NCBI RefSeq assembly: GCF_026213295.1
Contig: NC_079421.1
Location: 18,972,929 to 19,036,928 of the forward strand
DNA length: 64,000 bases
From: Gadus chalcogrammus
Lineage: Eukaryota; Chordata; Actinopteri; Gadiformes; Gadidae
Direction of reading: 5' to 3'
A program made the position numbers and the translations under genes. Positions 21,079-36,600 of this stretch are shown here, in pieces (the first letter of the stretch is position 1; each line of letters starts with the position of its first letter). The notes beneath the pieces are model-generated. The model did not search any database. It worked only from the letters and a program-made list of their open reading frames with translations, and was not told where the DNA came from.

Positions 21079-21394
21079 AGAACAAACAACACAGGAGGGA
21101 ACAAGAAAACAACTCTCGACACTGTGTTAGGGTGTGTACACTTCTTTCACCATGGCCGCAAATCCCGCAATCAATACCCGGCGTTCTTAGACAACAGAAG
21201 AACAAAGCCCCATTAGGGCTAGGCTATAATTCAATATTATCGTTTATCTTCTTTGAGCGGTCTTGGTAGCTATGGTTATGAAATAAAGTTAACGCCTTAT
21301 CGTGACACCCGGTTTCATAGCATGAATGTATTATTTAGTAATTGGTGAGTGAGAAAGGAAAAGTAGTTTCAGTCTGATACCATATTTAAAGGTA

Positions 21395-21690
21395 GCCTGG
21401 CTCCGCCCGCCCAAGTACTTCCGCTGAATTTGAATTTCCCTTCAGTAATAAGTCTGGGTCTGCGGTATGTTAAGGGGGTTATCTCCGTCTAAATTTTCTG
21501 CGTTAAATCAGCAAACAGAAGGAGTGGCTGAGAACAATGACGTTAAAGTCAGCTCTCGTTGACGAACATCTTCACGCACGGTGTTTGGTTTGTTTATAGC
21601 CTGCGCGCAATATACAGATACCCACCTTCAAGTGAGTTAACGTCTCTGTACAAATGAAATGAAGTACGAGAGTCTGTGACAACAGCTACA
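21395..21690. repeat. Interspersed repeat shared with an hmmr intron
   Basis: It starts with TAGCCTGGCTCC and ends near CTGTACAAATGAAATGAAG followed by TACGAGAGTCTG. The same end sequence recurs at 61135-61168, next to GACCAGGCTAGG. The opposed GCCTGG and CCAGGC ends suggest a non-autonomous DNA element, but family and exact borders are unknown. Confidence 0.5.
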
Positions 21691-22283
21691 GTGGCCTGTA
21701 CTGGCCTGTATTGTGTAAGGTTCCAGTACGTACTTCCAAAATGGCGGCATCGTCTATAACAGCGTGTGTCAAGTCACGTGTCAAGTGGAAAGGTTCCTTG
21801 ATAGTCACTATATGTAAAACTATAGATCCTAGCTTGCATGAAAAGGTCCTTTGACATTGAACGTAATTGTTTGTTGCAATGTTTTCTTCAACTTTGTCGT
21901 AGACTAGATCTGTATTGTGCAATGATCGTTAATATTGATCAAAGTCAGAGCTGCGGTAGGTCAAAATGGTTTGAAACATACCATCTTTCTCCGATCAAGT
22001 AGGCTAGTTATCGGAAACAGGCAAACAACTTAAGTAAACAATTTTCTCCAATACATAAATGTATTAAAGATTGCACGCCCACTTAACATATTCCCCCTCA
22101 TCCGTTAACTGCCATTCGCAAAACTATTTTACACTTTGAAAAAACGTTTCTGAAAATGATGATGGATTTTTCTAAATACATGGGATGTTTTGATGAAAGG
22201 AAGGAGTATTGCTTGTCTTCAGCAGCTATATGAGGCCCGTCCCAGAGGGGTAAGCCTCTCGGACACTCAGTGTTACACCACGG

Positions 22284-22596
22284 TAGGGCTGAACGATTAA
22301 TCAAATTGAAACCGACATTGCAAAGACTGCACAAAAAAATCGTTAAATAAAGATGTTGTAAATATCAATTCCCCTAAACAAACTTTCCTTTAGGCCTGGA
22401 CTAAAGGAAAGAGCCGTATATATGTTGACTGCTTCCAATGTTGTGTTGGTCAGATTATAGAATGATTTATTGCTTGTTTAGTGAATAATACAGAACAAAA
22501 GGAACTTTAAAAAACAACAACAGATACACAAAATCTCAATCGCAATATTGGTAGAAAAAAATCCCAATTTGATTATTTCACAAATTGTCAGCCCTA
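22284..22596. mobile_element. Non-autonomous hAT-type element (MITE), 313 bp
   Basis: Ends are TAGGGCTGA and TCAGCCCTA as inverted repeats, bracketed by an exact 8-bp target duplication CACCACGG (22276-22283 and 22597-22604). The subterminal regions are also partly inverted (AATCAAATTG near both ends). No ORF. Confidence 0.92.
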
Positions 22597-22604
22597 CACC
22601 ACGG

Positions 22605-23493
22605 TGTGTTTGTGGATGTGTGGAGCTCGTTCTTACCAGTGGACGATGCGGATGAGAGGGTGAAGCTTGGATGAATCATCTTGAGAAACCGACAGAATGC
22701 CAAAGTGTGCGCGGATGTGCGCAGCTACGTCTGCTGCACTCATCCAGACGATTCAACACAACGGCGGGACGAAAAAAAAAGGATCAGAAATGGTTTGTAG
22801 TCATGGAGATAACACAGGCCCTTCCTTCCTACAACTCCTAGACCAAAAGATACCCATGATTATCGTGGTAACACATTTTTTCCATATCACCAAGCCCGGT
22901 GCCATACACCCATACAGGCTTCCCTGTTGTGAGTAGAGGAGCAGCGGTTGGTGGTACAAGGCTGAGGGGGTCTGCTACCCCAGCGCAGTCCCAGCCTTCC
23001 GTTTATTTACATAAACACAGCGCTGGATGAAGGGAGAGGTGAGGCATATGCACTCCTCGCATCCCCACTGCTGTTAAACATTTTATTAAGTAATGTTTAA
23101 GCGAAAAAAATACTCTCATCGGAGAATGCATATTTCTACAGCTATTGAAGAAAATAGGGAGGGGAGAAGCACAAAGGCCTACTGAGGCGAGAGAAAAATA
23201 GAGAAAAGGTGAAAGGGAATCGAATCCTGAAAACCTCAGTTTCATTATGGCCTTGGTTGATACCTCGAAGAGAGAGAATGGGATGGAAGAGGAACAAAAT
23301 CTCAAGTAGCGAAGCACACAGCGCATCATTGGCATTCTTGAGCTTAATTGAAACTTTTAAAAGCGTTTTATTTCTGACTATACTAAACTCTAAAGGTCAG
23401 AGGTCAGACGTCGCATCACACCGACTTACCTTTGCTTATCCGTGACGAGAAAGGAAGAGGTCAAGAGGTCAGCCGTTGTCAGTAAACAGTGAT
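22605..23493. other. Intergenic, no gene recognised
   Basis: The ORFs at 22697-22936 and 23003-23335 show no domain and have overlapping antisense ORFs. Nothing supportable. Confidence 0.35.
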
Positions 23494-23523
23494 GGGGGTG
23501 GGGGGGGGGGGGGGGGGGGGGGG
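23494..23523. repeat. Poly-G run
   Basis: About 30 bases of G with one T. Confidence 0.9.
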
Positions 23524-24388
23524 TGTGCTGAGCGCAGGGCCGGGGGGCTCCGCCGTCCCATCGATGCCATTGACATGTGGAGCCGAGCGTGATTTGAATG
23601 AGCGCGTCTTCATTAGCGGGCGCGGGTACCGTCTGAAGACCGAGTTACGGCGGTAGTGAGACAGACAGGGCCCGCCTCCCCTGAATACCAACCAATTGTT
23701 TGCCTTTCCGCGCAGGCTCCTTGGGTATCGATTGGAACAATATGTACTCTGGATCGGTATCACTTTTACAAGTTTGAGTTATTCCACTCGGGGCGGGCTG
23801 CTTTTTTCCCCCCTCTTTTTGTAGACTCAGCACAAAAGAAATGAAGAAAACAGCCAAGGTTAATGCCTGATATTGGTCGCCCTTTAATTCGTCGATGATC
23901 CACTACCCCGGGGAGTTGGATCACTGCTTGATTCTAATTTGTTATAGAAGCGGTGGCAGAACACAGGCACACCCAAACCGCGGTATAACTACACCAAATG
24001 ATATGAGTCAGATACCGGGACTTATTCCAAGAAATCCTGACTCCTCGCCATTTGCTCCCCTCGCCATTTGGCTATGAAACCTAATAAGTATGTTAGGGAG
24101 GTACACACTTATTAGCTTCCATTTCCAAGGGCGTGTGTAATTGTATGTCTGTATGTGTGAGTGTGTGTATGTGTGTATGTTTGTAAATGTATTTGCATGT
24201 GTGCGTGCGTGCGTGTCAGAGAGTGAACAAGTCACAAAGTGACAGGAGGAACCCTTCCGTGTACTGCCTTTGTTTACTCTAGAGTGGAAGTTGTATGGCT
24301 ATCTTCGTTGTGTGTCTGTGCATGCATGCAAACTTTGAGGCATGTGAGAGAGGCTCTCCCGATATGTGTGCGCAATTGCAGCGAGTTT

Positions 24389-24389
<1 letters not shown>

Positions 24390-24422
<33 letters not shown>

Positions 24423-24445
24423 TGTGTAGGTGTGTGTGTATTAGG
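24390..24445. repeat. (GT)n microsatellite, short
   Basis: About 30 bp of pure TG followed by imperfect GT sequence. Confidence 0.9.
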
Positions 24446-24829
24446 TGTGTGTAAGTGCATGTAAGTCTGCATGATCCCCTGGCCTCCAGGCTGTAATTAA
24501 TTAGACTTGCAACACAACCTGATTAGGATTCTTCTGCGATTCCTGACCCTTACAACCTTTCCATCCAGCCCGCACAACCGGTCCTGACTTAATACTTAAT
24601 ACAATTGCCCCCAATTCCACATGCCGCTTCTCAGCACCGGCCTCGCTCATGTTCACCTCTCAAAACCTCACAAATAAGGTCCTCCTGGCTCCATTTTAAA
24701 TTAGGCTGAGCGGAGCCCTGCTCAGAAAACAGAGGTTCTTAAGAAATTCAAGGAAACACCGGGCAATTCAAACTTCTTTCGTTGATGAGGCCGTAACAGG
24801 CCAAGGTAATGGATGGGTCATGCGTGGAC

Positions 24830-24966
24830 GGACAGACAGACAGACAGACCGACGGATTGGATGGCTGGACGGAGGCTAGATAGACAGATATCTTGGATGG
24901 TAGATGGACAGACGGACAGATGGATACATGTATCAATGATGGATGGCCGAACTGTGGAAGGGATTA

Positions 24967-25007
<41 letters not shown>

Positions 25008-25008
25008 G
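24830..25008. repeat. (ACAG)n tetranucleotide array
   Basis: A short ACAG block near 24830-24850, degenerate GATGGACAGA-type sequence, then about 41 bp of pure AGAC at 24968-25008. Confidence 0.92.
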
Positions 25009-28411
<3,403 letters not shown>

Positions 28412-31027
28412 GGTACTGCAGGGAGCGACGTGTAATGAAACGGATGCCATTTTGAGAGGTGCTGTTCATGCAGCCTGGATTGATGTCGGAGGTGACAAGG
28501 GGATGTGAGGGATTTACGAAGGTGTTTGAGACACACTTAACAAAATGCGACAGGCGAAAAATAAAATGTTTTGGCTGTTTGACACTCATGGGCATGCACG
28601 CACGCTCAAGCACACACGCTGAAAAGACAATTTCCTATACAACCACTTTAAGGCAAAGAGCCCGTACAGACACACAGACAGAGAGACATGCAGAGAGACA
28701 AACACCCACAAACCACTTTTATGCAAATGAAAAGTGCACATACCCACACAGGCACACACGCACACACACAATGGGCATTTGGAAGAATGTAGAGGCATGA
28801 GAGGACAATTTCATCTGTTTGACCAAACCCAAATCAGCCAGTCGGCCTCCATTTACCAGGACCCCCGCTGTGCCAATCAGCTGGGAATCCAAGCCATTCA
28901 CAGACGGGAGGAGAAAACAATATCAAGCGAGCCTGGAAGCGGCTGTCTGGGCCCGGCTGGGAGTCAGCCAGAGCGGAGGCAGGAAGCGGGCTAAATTCGA
29001 GGGGCAGCTGCATTTCCCTTGGATCCCGGAGAGGTCACTGCATTCACTGTCAATTAACGCATTATGGGGGTTGTGTTTTTTGGCGGGCGCGCTAAATTTA
29101 GATCCCATCACGAGCGCCCATGTGCTTTTCCTTCAAATCACCCCTCCAGTTGGGACCCCCTGAGCCAGTGAGAGGGCAGAACTGAAATTACATGGCTTCT
29201 ATCCTTTTGTGGATGTGTGAGTGAGCGGGGCTTCTTGTTTGAACACTGCAATTAAGTCATTAGGAGACGCTTTTATTCCAAGCTACTTGACAGTGGCAGC
29301 TTATTAGGGAGCAGGTAGAGGGGGTTAATCCATCATGCTCGAGCACCCCTATGGGATTTCGGCTGAGGGTTTGACAGCTCACCACTTGAACATCCCGCAA
29401 CATATGTATATCATCACAAACTGGCACCAAACTAGAGCTCGGTCCTATTACTATTTCGGACACTTGTCATTCTTGGGCCCAGTCATATTGGTCTAGTGTT
29501 ATGATTATTATATTTAATATTTGTTAATGGTGCTGCTTTCACAGATGCTAGTCTCTAAAGCAACTTTCAGTCAATTCAGGTAAACAGTTTTTTTTTGGGT
29601 AGGTATAGGTTGACGTTTTGCTCAAGAATCCTACAAAAACACTACAAACGTTGGAGATCGAACCCAGCTCCTCTTGGCTGTCATCCAACCCCCTTGCCAA
29701 CACAGTATCCTTGTCTTATATCCCATATGTTCGAAGCCACTTAAACTAGAACGCTACTATGCCAACTAGCAAGAAGCAAAATTCTGACCTGGAATAGCCC
29801 TGTCATGTCACTATGGGTTTAGGGTTTATGGGGCATTAGAGCCATCATGGAAATAGAAAGTAAATAAGTTAAAGATAGGCCTACATCCATTGACAACCCT
29901 TAAGGTAAAATAATGGGTGCTTCCACAAATCTAGTTATATTTACAGGTAAAATCAGTTTCGAGGGCGTGAATAAATTGCCGGGAGAAAGGGGAGCGATAG
30001 GTACACAGCCGCCAGGATATGATTTCTGGTTAAGCCTTTTTAGCGGAAGTCCCGAACGGCAAAATCTATATAATTTGAGATTGGGACATCGTGCGTAACC
30101 CACGCAGATATTTGTGTCACAATCACAAGATCTGGCCGGTTCTTAAAGGGTGAATTGAGCTGTAAAAGAACACAAAAAGTGTAAGACTTCCGGCTAATTA
30201 GCAAAGGATATGCGCTTGAGAGACTGAGGACGTGGTCGAGAAGTGGCTACTGAGCACCGAGGATAACTGCAGGCCAGAGAGGGAAACACTCGAGACATGG
30301 AGGAGGGGAGGAGAGTTAGAAAAAAGCACCAGAACAGGTGTGCAGGTGCACAGATTATAGTAATCTTCACTGTCGATAATTCTCCTTGCTGTTGCACATT
30401 TATCCCCTCTTATTGTAAGTGATCTATTTGCAAATCATATATTTAAGTCCCACCTACCTTACATGCCTTACATTTGAATAGCTGGCATTTTTGACATTCC
30501 CCGTCAAAAGTCGAAGATAGTTGTATGACTTGGACTTGGAGGGCCATTGTATCCTTTTCAATAGTTGGGATAAAGAAATGGGAATAAAAAAAGTTGGAAC
30601 ACAAGATCGGCTTACATAAACCATTAAGTGGAGGTGCTTTTCTTTCTCTTCCGCAAGTTATTTCTGACGCTATATTGTATCTGCTGTTACAAATCCCATC
30701 CGAGACAACATTCCACATTACAACACCTATAACAGTAGCTGGCCAGCCTCAGGCACAACACTCCACACTGGTTACCGAAAGAAAATCAGAGGTCAGAGGA
30801 TAATAAGGAGAGGACTATACATCCAGCACACACAGTTCTCATCGAGTAAAGATACATTAACCCCATTTAATCTCCCTCAGCCCTCTCCCTCCACCTGCTA
30901 GCCATCTCTGTGTGGATAGGTGTGTGTGTGTGTCTTTGTGTGCGTGTGTTTGTCTGTCTCTGTGTGTGCGTGTGAGTGTGTGGATTTATTTTATTGTGAC
31001 TCACTACGACCCGGTGATCCCACACTG

Positions 31028-31030
<3 letters not shown>
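28412..31030. other. Intergenic, no gene recognised
   Basis: It contains AC-rich patches at 28700-28770, a possible conserved block at 28850-29120 and reverse-oriented SINE sequence (separate entry). No exon or RNA gene could be supported. Confidence 0.35.
29254..29720 (-). mobile_element. Reverse-oriented SINE-like fragments
   Basis: GTCATTAGGAGACGCTTTTA near 29255 is the reverse complement of the common fish SINE tail (AAGCGTCTGCTAAATGAC-like). GGAGATCGAACCCAGCTCC at about 29651-29669 is the reverse complement of a good Pol III box B (GGGTTCGATCTCC). The pair fits a minus-strand tRNA-derived SINE, possibly two fragments. Confidence 0.5.

Positions 31031-31090
<60 letters not shown>
31031..31090. 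repeat. (GA)n microsatellite
   Basis: Sixty bases of pure GA. Confidence 0.97.
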
Positions 31091-31093
<3 letters not shown>

Positions 31094-31694
31094 GAAGTAT
31101 AGGGCTTCAAGGCCTTTCCCAGGAGCTCCATGCAAAGCTCATTATGTAACCTCTCGCTGTAACAGCACGGTTCGCCGGAAACAAAAGATGGGAAAAGAAA
31201 GAGCTAGTTTTCCAAAGTGAGCAAAATGAGAACATTATGAACCAAATGTTACAATACAATAAATAATAAGTTCAGGAAAAACATAACTAACTAAAACTCT
31301 CTGATAATTAAAATAAATACTGACCTGCATGCATGAATTATCTGAGTTAATATCTTTTGATGGATGATGGGGATATTACGGGTGGATGTTTTCTTGGTGT
31401 TGGTCATGGCGTTGGCTTTGGGTGGAGATGGTGTGGGAGATGATTAGGGTGACGGAGGAGGAGAGTATGGTGGTGGTTTCTTTCTAGGCCTGGCACGAGG
31501 GAAAACGCGGGAAGCCCTTTTCACATCGCACAAGTGTTAAAACGTGACGGAAATAAAGAAGGTAGGAAGGAGAGAAGCAGAAAGGTTAAGAGAGAGGGAC
31601 ACAGACCCCCCGCCAGCGGAGGAGGCAGTCACAACTTAAAAGTAGATGAGCCGGAGGATGACGAATAGGAGCCGAGGGTGGATGGTTGAAGGGT
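31091..31694. other. Intergenic, no gene recognised
   Basis: Purine-rich towards its right end; no ORF or repeat family recognised. Confidence 0.35.
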
Positions 31695-31768
31695 GGAGGA
31701 GGAAGAGGAGGAGGACATGGAGGAGGAGGAGGAGGAGGAGGAGGAGGAGGAGGAGGAGGAGGAGGAGA
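31695..31768. repeat. (GGA)n trinucleotide array
   Basis: GGA/GAG repeats with few interruptions; the antisense strand gives a spurious polyproline ORF. Confidence 0.95.
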
Positions 31769-31908
31769 TAGGGGCGGCAGCAGCACAAGCTAGGGGGGTT
31801 GCAATGGGATGCCATGACAGTGACAGATGAGGGCCTGGGCTGACAGAGTGCTCAGTGATTGCAGTTTATCAGCAGCTGGTCCACAGGGTCACTTCAGCTT
31901 CTTCACAT

Positions 31909-31909
<1 letters not shown>

Positions 31910-31950
<41 letters not shown>
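31910..31950. repeat. Poly-C run, about 41 bases
   Basis: Uninterrupted C, so a long G-run on the - strand. Together with the GGA array 140 bp upstream it puts purine-rich tracts on opposite strands. Confidence 0.95.
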
Positions 31951-31952
<2 letters not shown>

Positions 31953-32163
31953 CCCATCCACCACCTTCCACAGCGCCCATCTGTCTCCTCCCCCTCCGTC
32001 CACGCTCCACCCTGCTTGTCTCTCACTCATCCTCGAAGTGACAGTGGTAAAATAGATGTGCGGGCCGCCAACCTCCCTCTCTCTCTTCTCTTTTTTAAAC
32101 ACACTACTTCCTCCCCCAAACTTGCTCATAACGATTGCATCCCCCCAAGTGTAGACACGCATG

Positions 32164-32277
<114 letters not shown>

Positions 32278-32830
32278 CAAGCGGAAAAATGCACACGTAC
32301 AGGCCCACCCATGCACACAGTTTAGATGGAGAAATTACACTAACTAAATGAAATCATTTACCATATTCAAAAAAAGGCCTGGCCTTTTGGTCCAGGATCA
32401 GCACATTTATATCCCCCCTGCTGTCTGATTAAATGTGAGGTTTCCAGTTAAAAAACGCTATGGGCTGGGGGGGCGGGGGGCTACGGGGGCGAGGCCGGCC
32501 CCCCACTGTGAGCGTATGACACCTTAATTGCTCCGATGATTATCTCTCCGCGCCGCGCCTCCGCGTCCTATATTTATAGTTGAGTCCAATTTTCATTATG
32601 CTCTTCATTACGCAACATAAATAACCCGACGGAATGCGCGCAGCTCACCACGGCCCGAAACTTCGCCAAGCGGTATCCGTCTTGTCCGCAGTGATCGGAC
32701 ATTACCTGGCTGAGTTATGCCTATTAGACATCCCCCTCCCCCACCCCCGCACACACACACAAAGAGACACACACACAGACACCCAGATACGCACAGTAGA
32801 TGGTTAGGAGACGGCATGGACTTTTTAAGG
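32278..32830. other. Intergenic; possible conserved island before the retrotransposon
   Basis: The block at about 32500-32650 has mixed composition and contains CCTTAATTGCTC, CTATATTTATAG and CATTACGCAAC. It might be a conserved element. The BEL/Pao element lies about 200 bp to its right. Confidence 0.3.
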
Positions 32831-32835
32831 GCTTT
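32831..32835. other. Left target-site duplication of the BEL/Pao element
   Basis: GCTTT directly precedes the 5' LTR and is repeated directly after the 3' LTR at 40973-40977. Five-base duplications are usual for BEL/Pao integration. Confidence 0.9.
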
Positions 32836-33590
32836 TGTTGTAAATTCCCTATAGTTTGTAATATCGTATCGTATAATATATAGCGTTATTTCTATTCAGG
32901 CACTTTGGGCAGCCCAGGTAGCGCCGTAGGGTCCTAGAGTTACGAGTTGTACGGGGCTGCGCCAGAGCTCGTTGCGCGCGGCCGCTTAACACGCCATGAC
33001 AGAGAATGCGTTCGTGAAGAGTGAGTAATATTGAACTACGTGTATCTACGTTATATAAATGTTATATACATTCCGTAACTCGGTTCCTTATAGTAGCCGT
33101 GATTTGTGTGGTTCTGTTACTGTGTTAATTGATTTACTCACGAACTGGGTAGCTAGTGTATTAGCCTGCATCTCGTGTAGCACGTGTGCGTCACGCAGCC
33201 GCACCATGTCGGCCGTTATATTGCACTATTGCATTATTGTGTTAACGTGTGCATGTGGCAGCTATTTATGCCAGTTATGTTTAGATAGCATTTATGAGAT
33301 GTTGTTAGTACTAGAGCCCGGTGTTTTAGTAGGTAAATCTAGTAATAACTATTTGTCTATTTCTTATTCTGTCTTACAGAAAAACCATTCCTACATCATT
33401 CATTTATTCATACATCTGTTCATCCATTCCGTCATTCATTCGGTTACTTATTGAAGCCATCATTGATATCATTCGTCTGCAAGAGATATAAACATCCTGA
33501 ACTGTTCCCTGTGTATGCGTCTACTCTCTGACCGGAGTTACCGTCCTGGATAAAGTGATCCAAGCAAACACACACATACATTTTACAATA
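32836..33590 (+). repeat. 5' LTR of BEL/Pao element
   Basis: It begins TGTTGTAAAT and ends TTTTACAATA, so the ends form an imperfect inverted repeat (TGTTGTAAA against TATTGTAAA). A TATATAAA box lies at 33052-33059, so transcription probably starts near 33080. A strong donor-like GTGAGT near 33021 and a pyrimidine-rich acceptor ending TCTTACAG near 33377 lie inside it. A 131-codon ORF at 33059-33454 has no known domain and is probably not coding. Confidence 0.95.
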
Positions 33591-33631
33591 TTGGTCCTTC
33601 GAAACCGGAATACTTCACCCACGACGGAGCC

Positions 33632-36600
33632 ATGGACGCACAGAGAACAGCAGCAGCCGAAAGCGGAACACAAGGACGAGGAAGGCCGCGACAACTTCCA
33701 GCACACATGCAGGGCTATCAGGTCAGCTTACCACAGTCCCTCATGCCTTATACTGCCTCCTTCAAAGACGACATTGAGAGCGCCAGCGCACAGCAGCTGC
33801 GGTCACTCAGCCTGCAGACCGAGTCTGCCGCTACAGGTGACCAGCTATACACCGCGCTCGGGCCCCCTCCCTGTCCCTTTTCGCCAGGAGCAGTCGACGA
33901 TAAGGCGAGTCAATGGGACTTAGCATCGGATGCTAGCAGTCTGCCCAGCCACCAGCACGTGTCTGTGGGGCTCCAATCGCCACCCACCTCCGAACAGAGC
34001 CGCTACAGTCGGCACTTAACAGAATACAGCTTCGATGCAAGCGGACCAGGTCCTCCTACGCAACAGCACACGCCATATACTGGTCTAGGTGTCCCGTCGA
34101 ACCAATCACCTTGGTTGGACCCCCAACCAGACAGCCGTGTTATTCAGCAGCAGTCGTTATCCCCCCAGCCGGGACCATCTACCCAGCCTCAAGATAAGCT
34201 GTCGCTAACATCGTCGCTGTGCACAACAACCGCAGTATTGCGGTCTCAAACAGGTTGTACACTAGGCCAAAGGCAGCAGAGCTACACGTTGACTCAGTCC
34301 CTGCCATCAACAATAACTTCTGCACCGCTATTCGGAGCAGTTCCTAGGCCGCCAGTTCCCACTGCGACGAGTATGGTCATGACACAGTCTAACTCCCAGG
34401 CGATGCAAGCAGTGGGCCAACAACTGTCAACAGCAGCGGGGTACCAGCCTGCCTTCCATCCAAACCAGCCTGTGTCATCGCCTGTGCAGATCATGTGCGC
34501 CAATATGCCAACGGCCGTACAGGCCCTATATCAGCCTACGCCAATGACACTTGCCCAGACAGCATATCAATATGCTCCATCTACGCCTGCACAGCCTACA
34601 TATCAACCACAGACTGCATATCAATATGTTCAAGCTACGCCTGCACAGCCTACATATCAACCCCAGACAGCGTATCAATATGCTCCAGCTACGCCTGCAC
34701 AGCCTACATATCAACCCCAGACAGCGTATCAATATGCTCCATCTACGCCTGCACAGCCTACATATCAACCCCAGACTGCAACAGCGCAGTACCCCGCACA
34801 CCAGCTACCAGCTGCAGCTGCTCTCCAGCCAGTGGGCCAGCACCCAGGAGGCATGCCTCAGCAGTTTACCTGTCAACCACCCACATGGGCAGTGGCGCCC
34901 TTACCATACACACCTGCTGTCCCCCAGCAGACAGCGTATCAGCCTCCGCCAGTCATCCCAACTCAGCCAGCCTATCAGCTGGCGCCTCTTCCACCGTACC
35001 AGCTGAGCCATCATCCACAACCGGTGTACCACCCCCAGCCTGCTCCAACAACTCAGCCAGCCTATCAGCTGGTGCCTCTACCACAGTACCAGCTGAGCCA
35101 TCATCCACAACCGGTGTATCACCCCCAGCCTGCTCCAACAACTCAGCCAGCCTATCAGCTGGTGCCTCCAGCACCGGTCCAGTATGCCCTTCAGCCCCAG
35201 TATACACCAACACAGATGCCATCCGCTCTCCAGCCTCCCAGGCAGCCAGTCCCAGTACCAAAACTGCCTAAGTTGGTCAACGACAATGAAAGAGACTTCA
35301 CTGACCTTAAAATGGCGCTGGACCACCTACTCAGTCCCCACACTGAACTCTCTGAGCATTACAAGTACCGTGTACTTATGGAGCACCTGGTTCTGGATGA
35401 AGCCAGGTTGATTGCACAGTCCTGCAGGCATTATGCGCAGCCCTACACCGCCGCCATGCAGGCCTTACAGCGGCAATACGGACAGCCACATCAACTCGCA
35501 CAAAGTGAGATTGCCACGATCCTGAACTCTCCTGACCTCAAAGCAGGAGATTCCAAAGCCTTCCAGAGCTTCGCCCTTAGCGTCGACCTGCTAGTGGGAA
35601 TGCTTACATCGCTGGAAGGGCCCAACGGAATGGAAGTGATGTCGACCGGCCATGTCGATCGGCTCCTGAGTAAGCTCCCTAAGCACTCGAGGGACGGCTT
35701 CGTGGAGCATCTACAGGTTCAAGGTCGCCTCAATACAAACAGCCTAAACCCATACAACCTTCGAGACCTCTCAGACTGGCTCAGGGTGAAGGCTGAAGCT
35801 CAAAGACTGTCCGCAAGAATGGCACAGCGCCATCGGACTGAAGGGCCACAGGCCCCCAACAGAGATAGGCAAGTTCCTGTGCCCAGGCCTCGCAACCTCT
35901 CAGTTTATCATGGCTCCGACAAGCCTAAACCTGACAGCCGTCAGCTTTCAGACACGTTTAGGTCGGAGGCCAAGCAGCAGAAGTTCGAGAGGATATGTCT
36001 CTTCTGCAAGAGTGCCGATCACTACCTATCACAGTGTCCAGACATCGTCCGGCACTCACCGGAAGAGATCGAGAAGTGGATAGCAGACGGCAAGCGTTGT
36101 CGTAAGTGTGGTCGTACCAACCATAAGCAAGATGCCTGCACCCTGAAGAAAGCGTGCAGTGAATGTCAGGAGGTTCACCTCAGAGTTCTCCATACCATCA
36201 CCAAGCCAGGTCCCGGTGTCTACCTCATCACGCCAGAGGATCGCGCCTCACTAGCCAACTCCAAGCAAGGAGGAAAGGTGTACCTCAAGGTGGTGCCAAT
36301 CATCCTTAGCCATGGGAGTAAGTCGCTGCACACCTACGCGATCCTTGACGATGGGGCCGAACGCACAATAATACTGCCAGCTGCCGTTCGTCACCTGGAA
36401 CTCAAAGGCGAAGCCGAATCTCTCGCTCTGCGGACGGTCCGCCAAGATGTGGCTCGCCTCACTGGTGCGTCGGTAAACTTCCATGTGGCCTCCCTGGCAC
36501 GGCCTTCAGAACAGCACCTGGTTAAGGGTGCCTTCACAGCGGGACGGCTAGCCCTGTCAGAGCAATCTTACCCCGTAACTGCACTTCAGAAGCGCTATCG

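Noticed and set aside
33059..33454. 131-codon ORF, repeated exactly at 40441-40836
   Set aside because: As a stand-alone gene it is rejected. It lies wholly inside the LTR, so the two copies are the LTR duplication; it has no domain. A spliced version is listed only as a hypothesis.
33590..33610. Assignment of the primer-binding site to a specific tRNA
   Set aside because: The TGG-initial segment is present, but its complement does not read as a convincing tRNA 3' end for a species I can name.
34495..35271. 258-codon ORF and several antisense ORFs within the retrotransposon
   Set aside because: They are alternative frames of the gag minisatellites and of gag-pol; the main frame carries all the conserved motifs.
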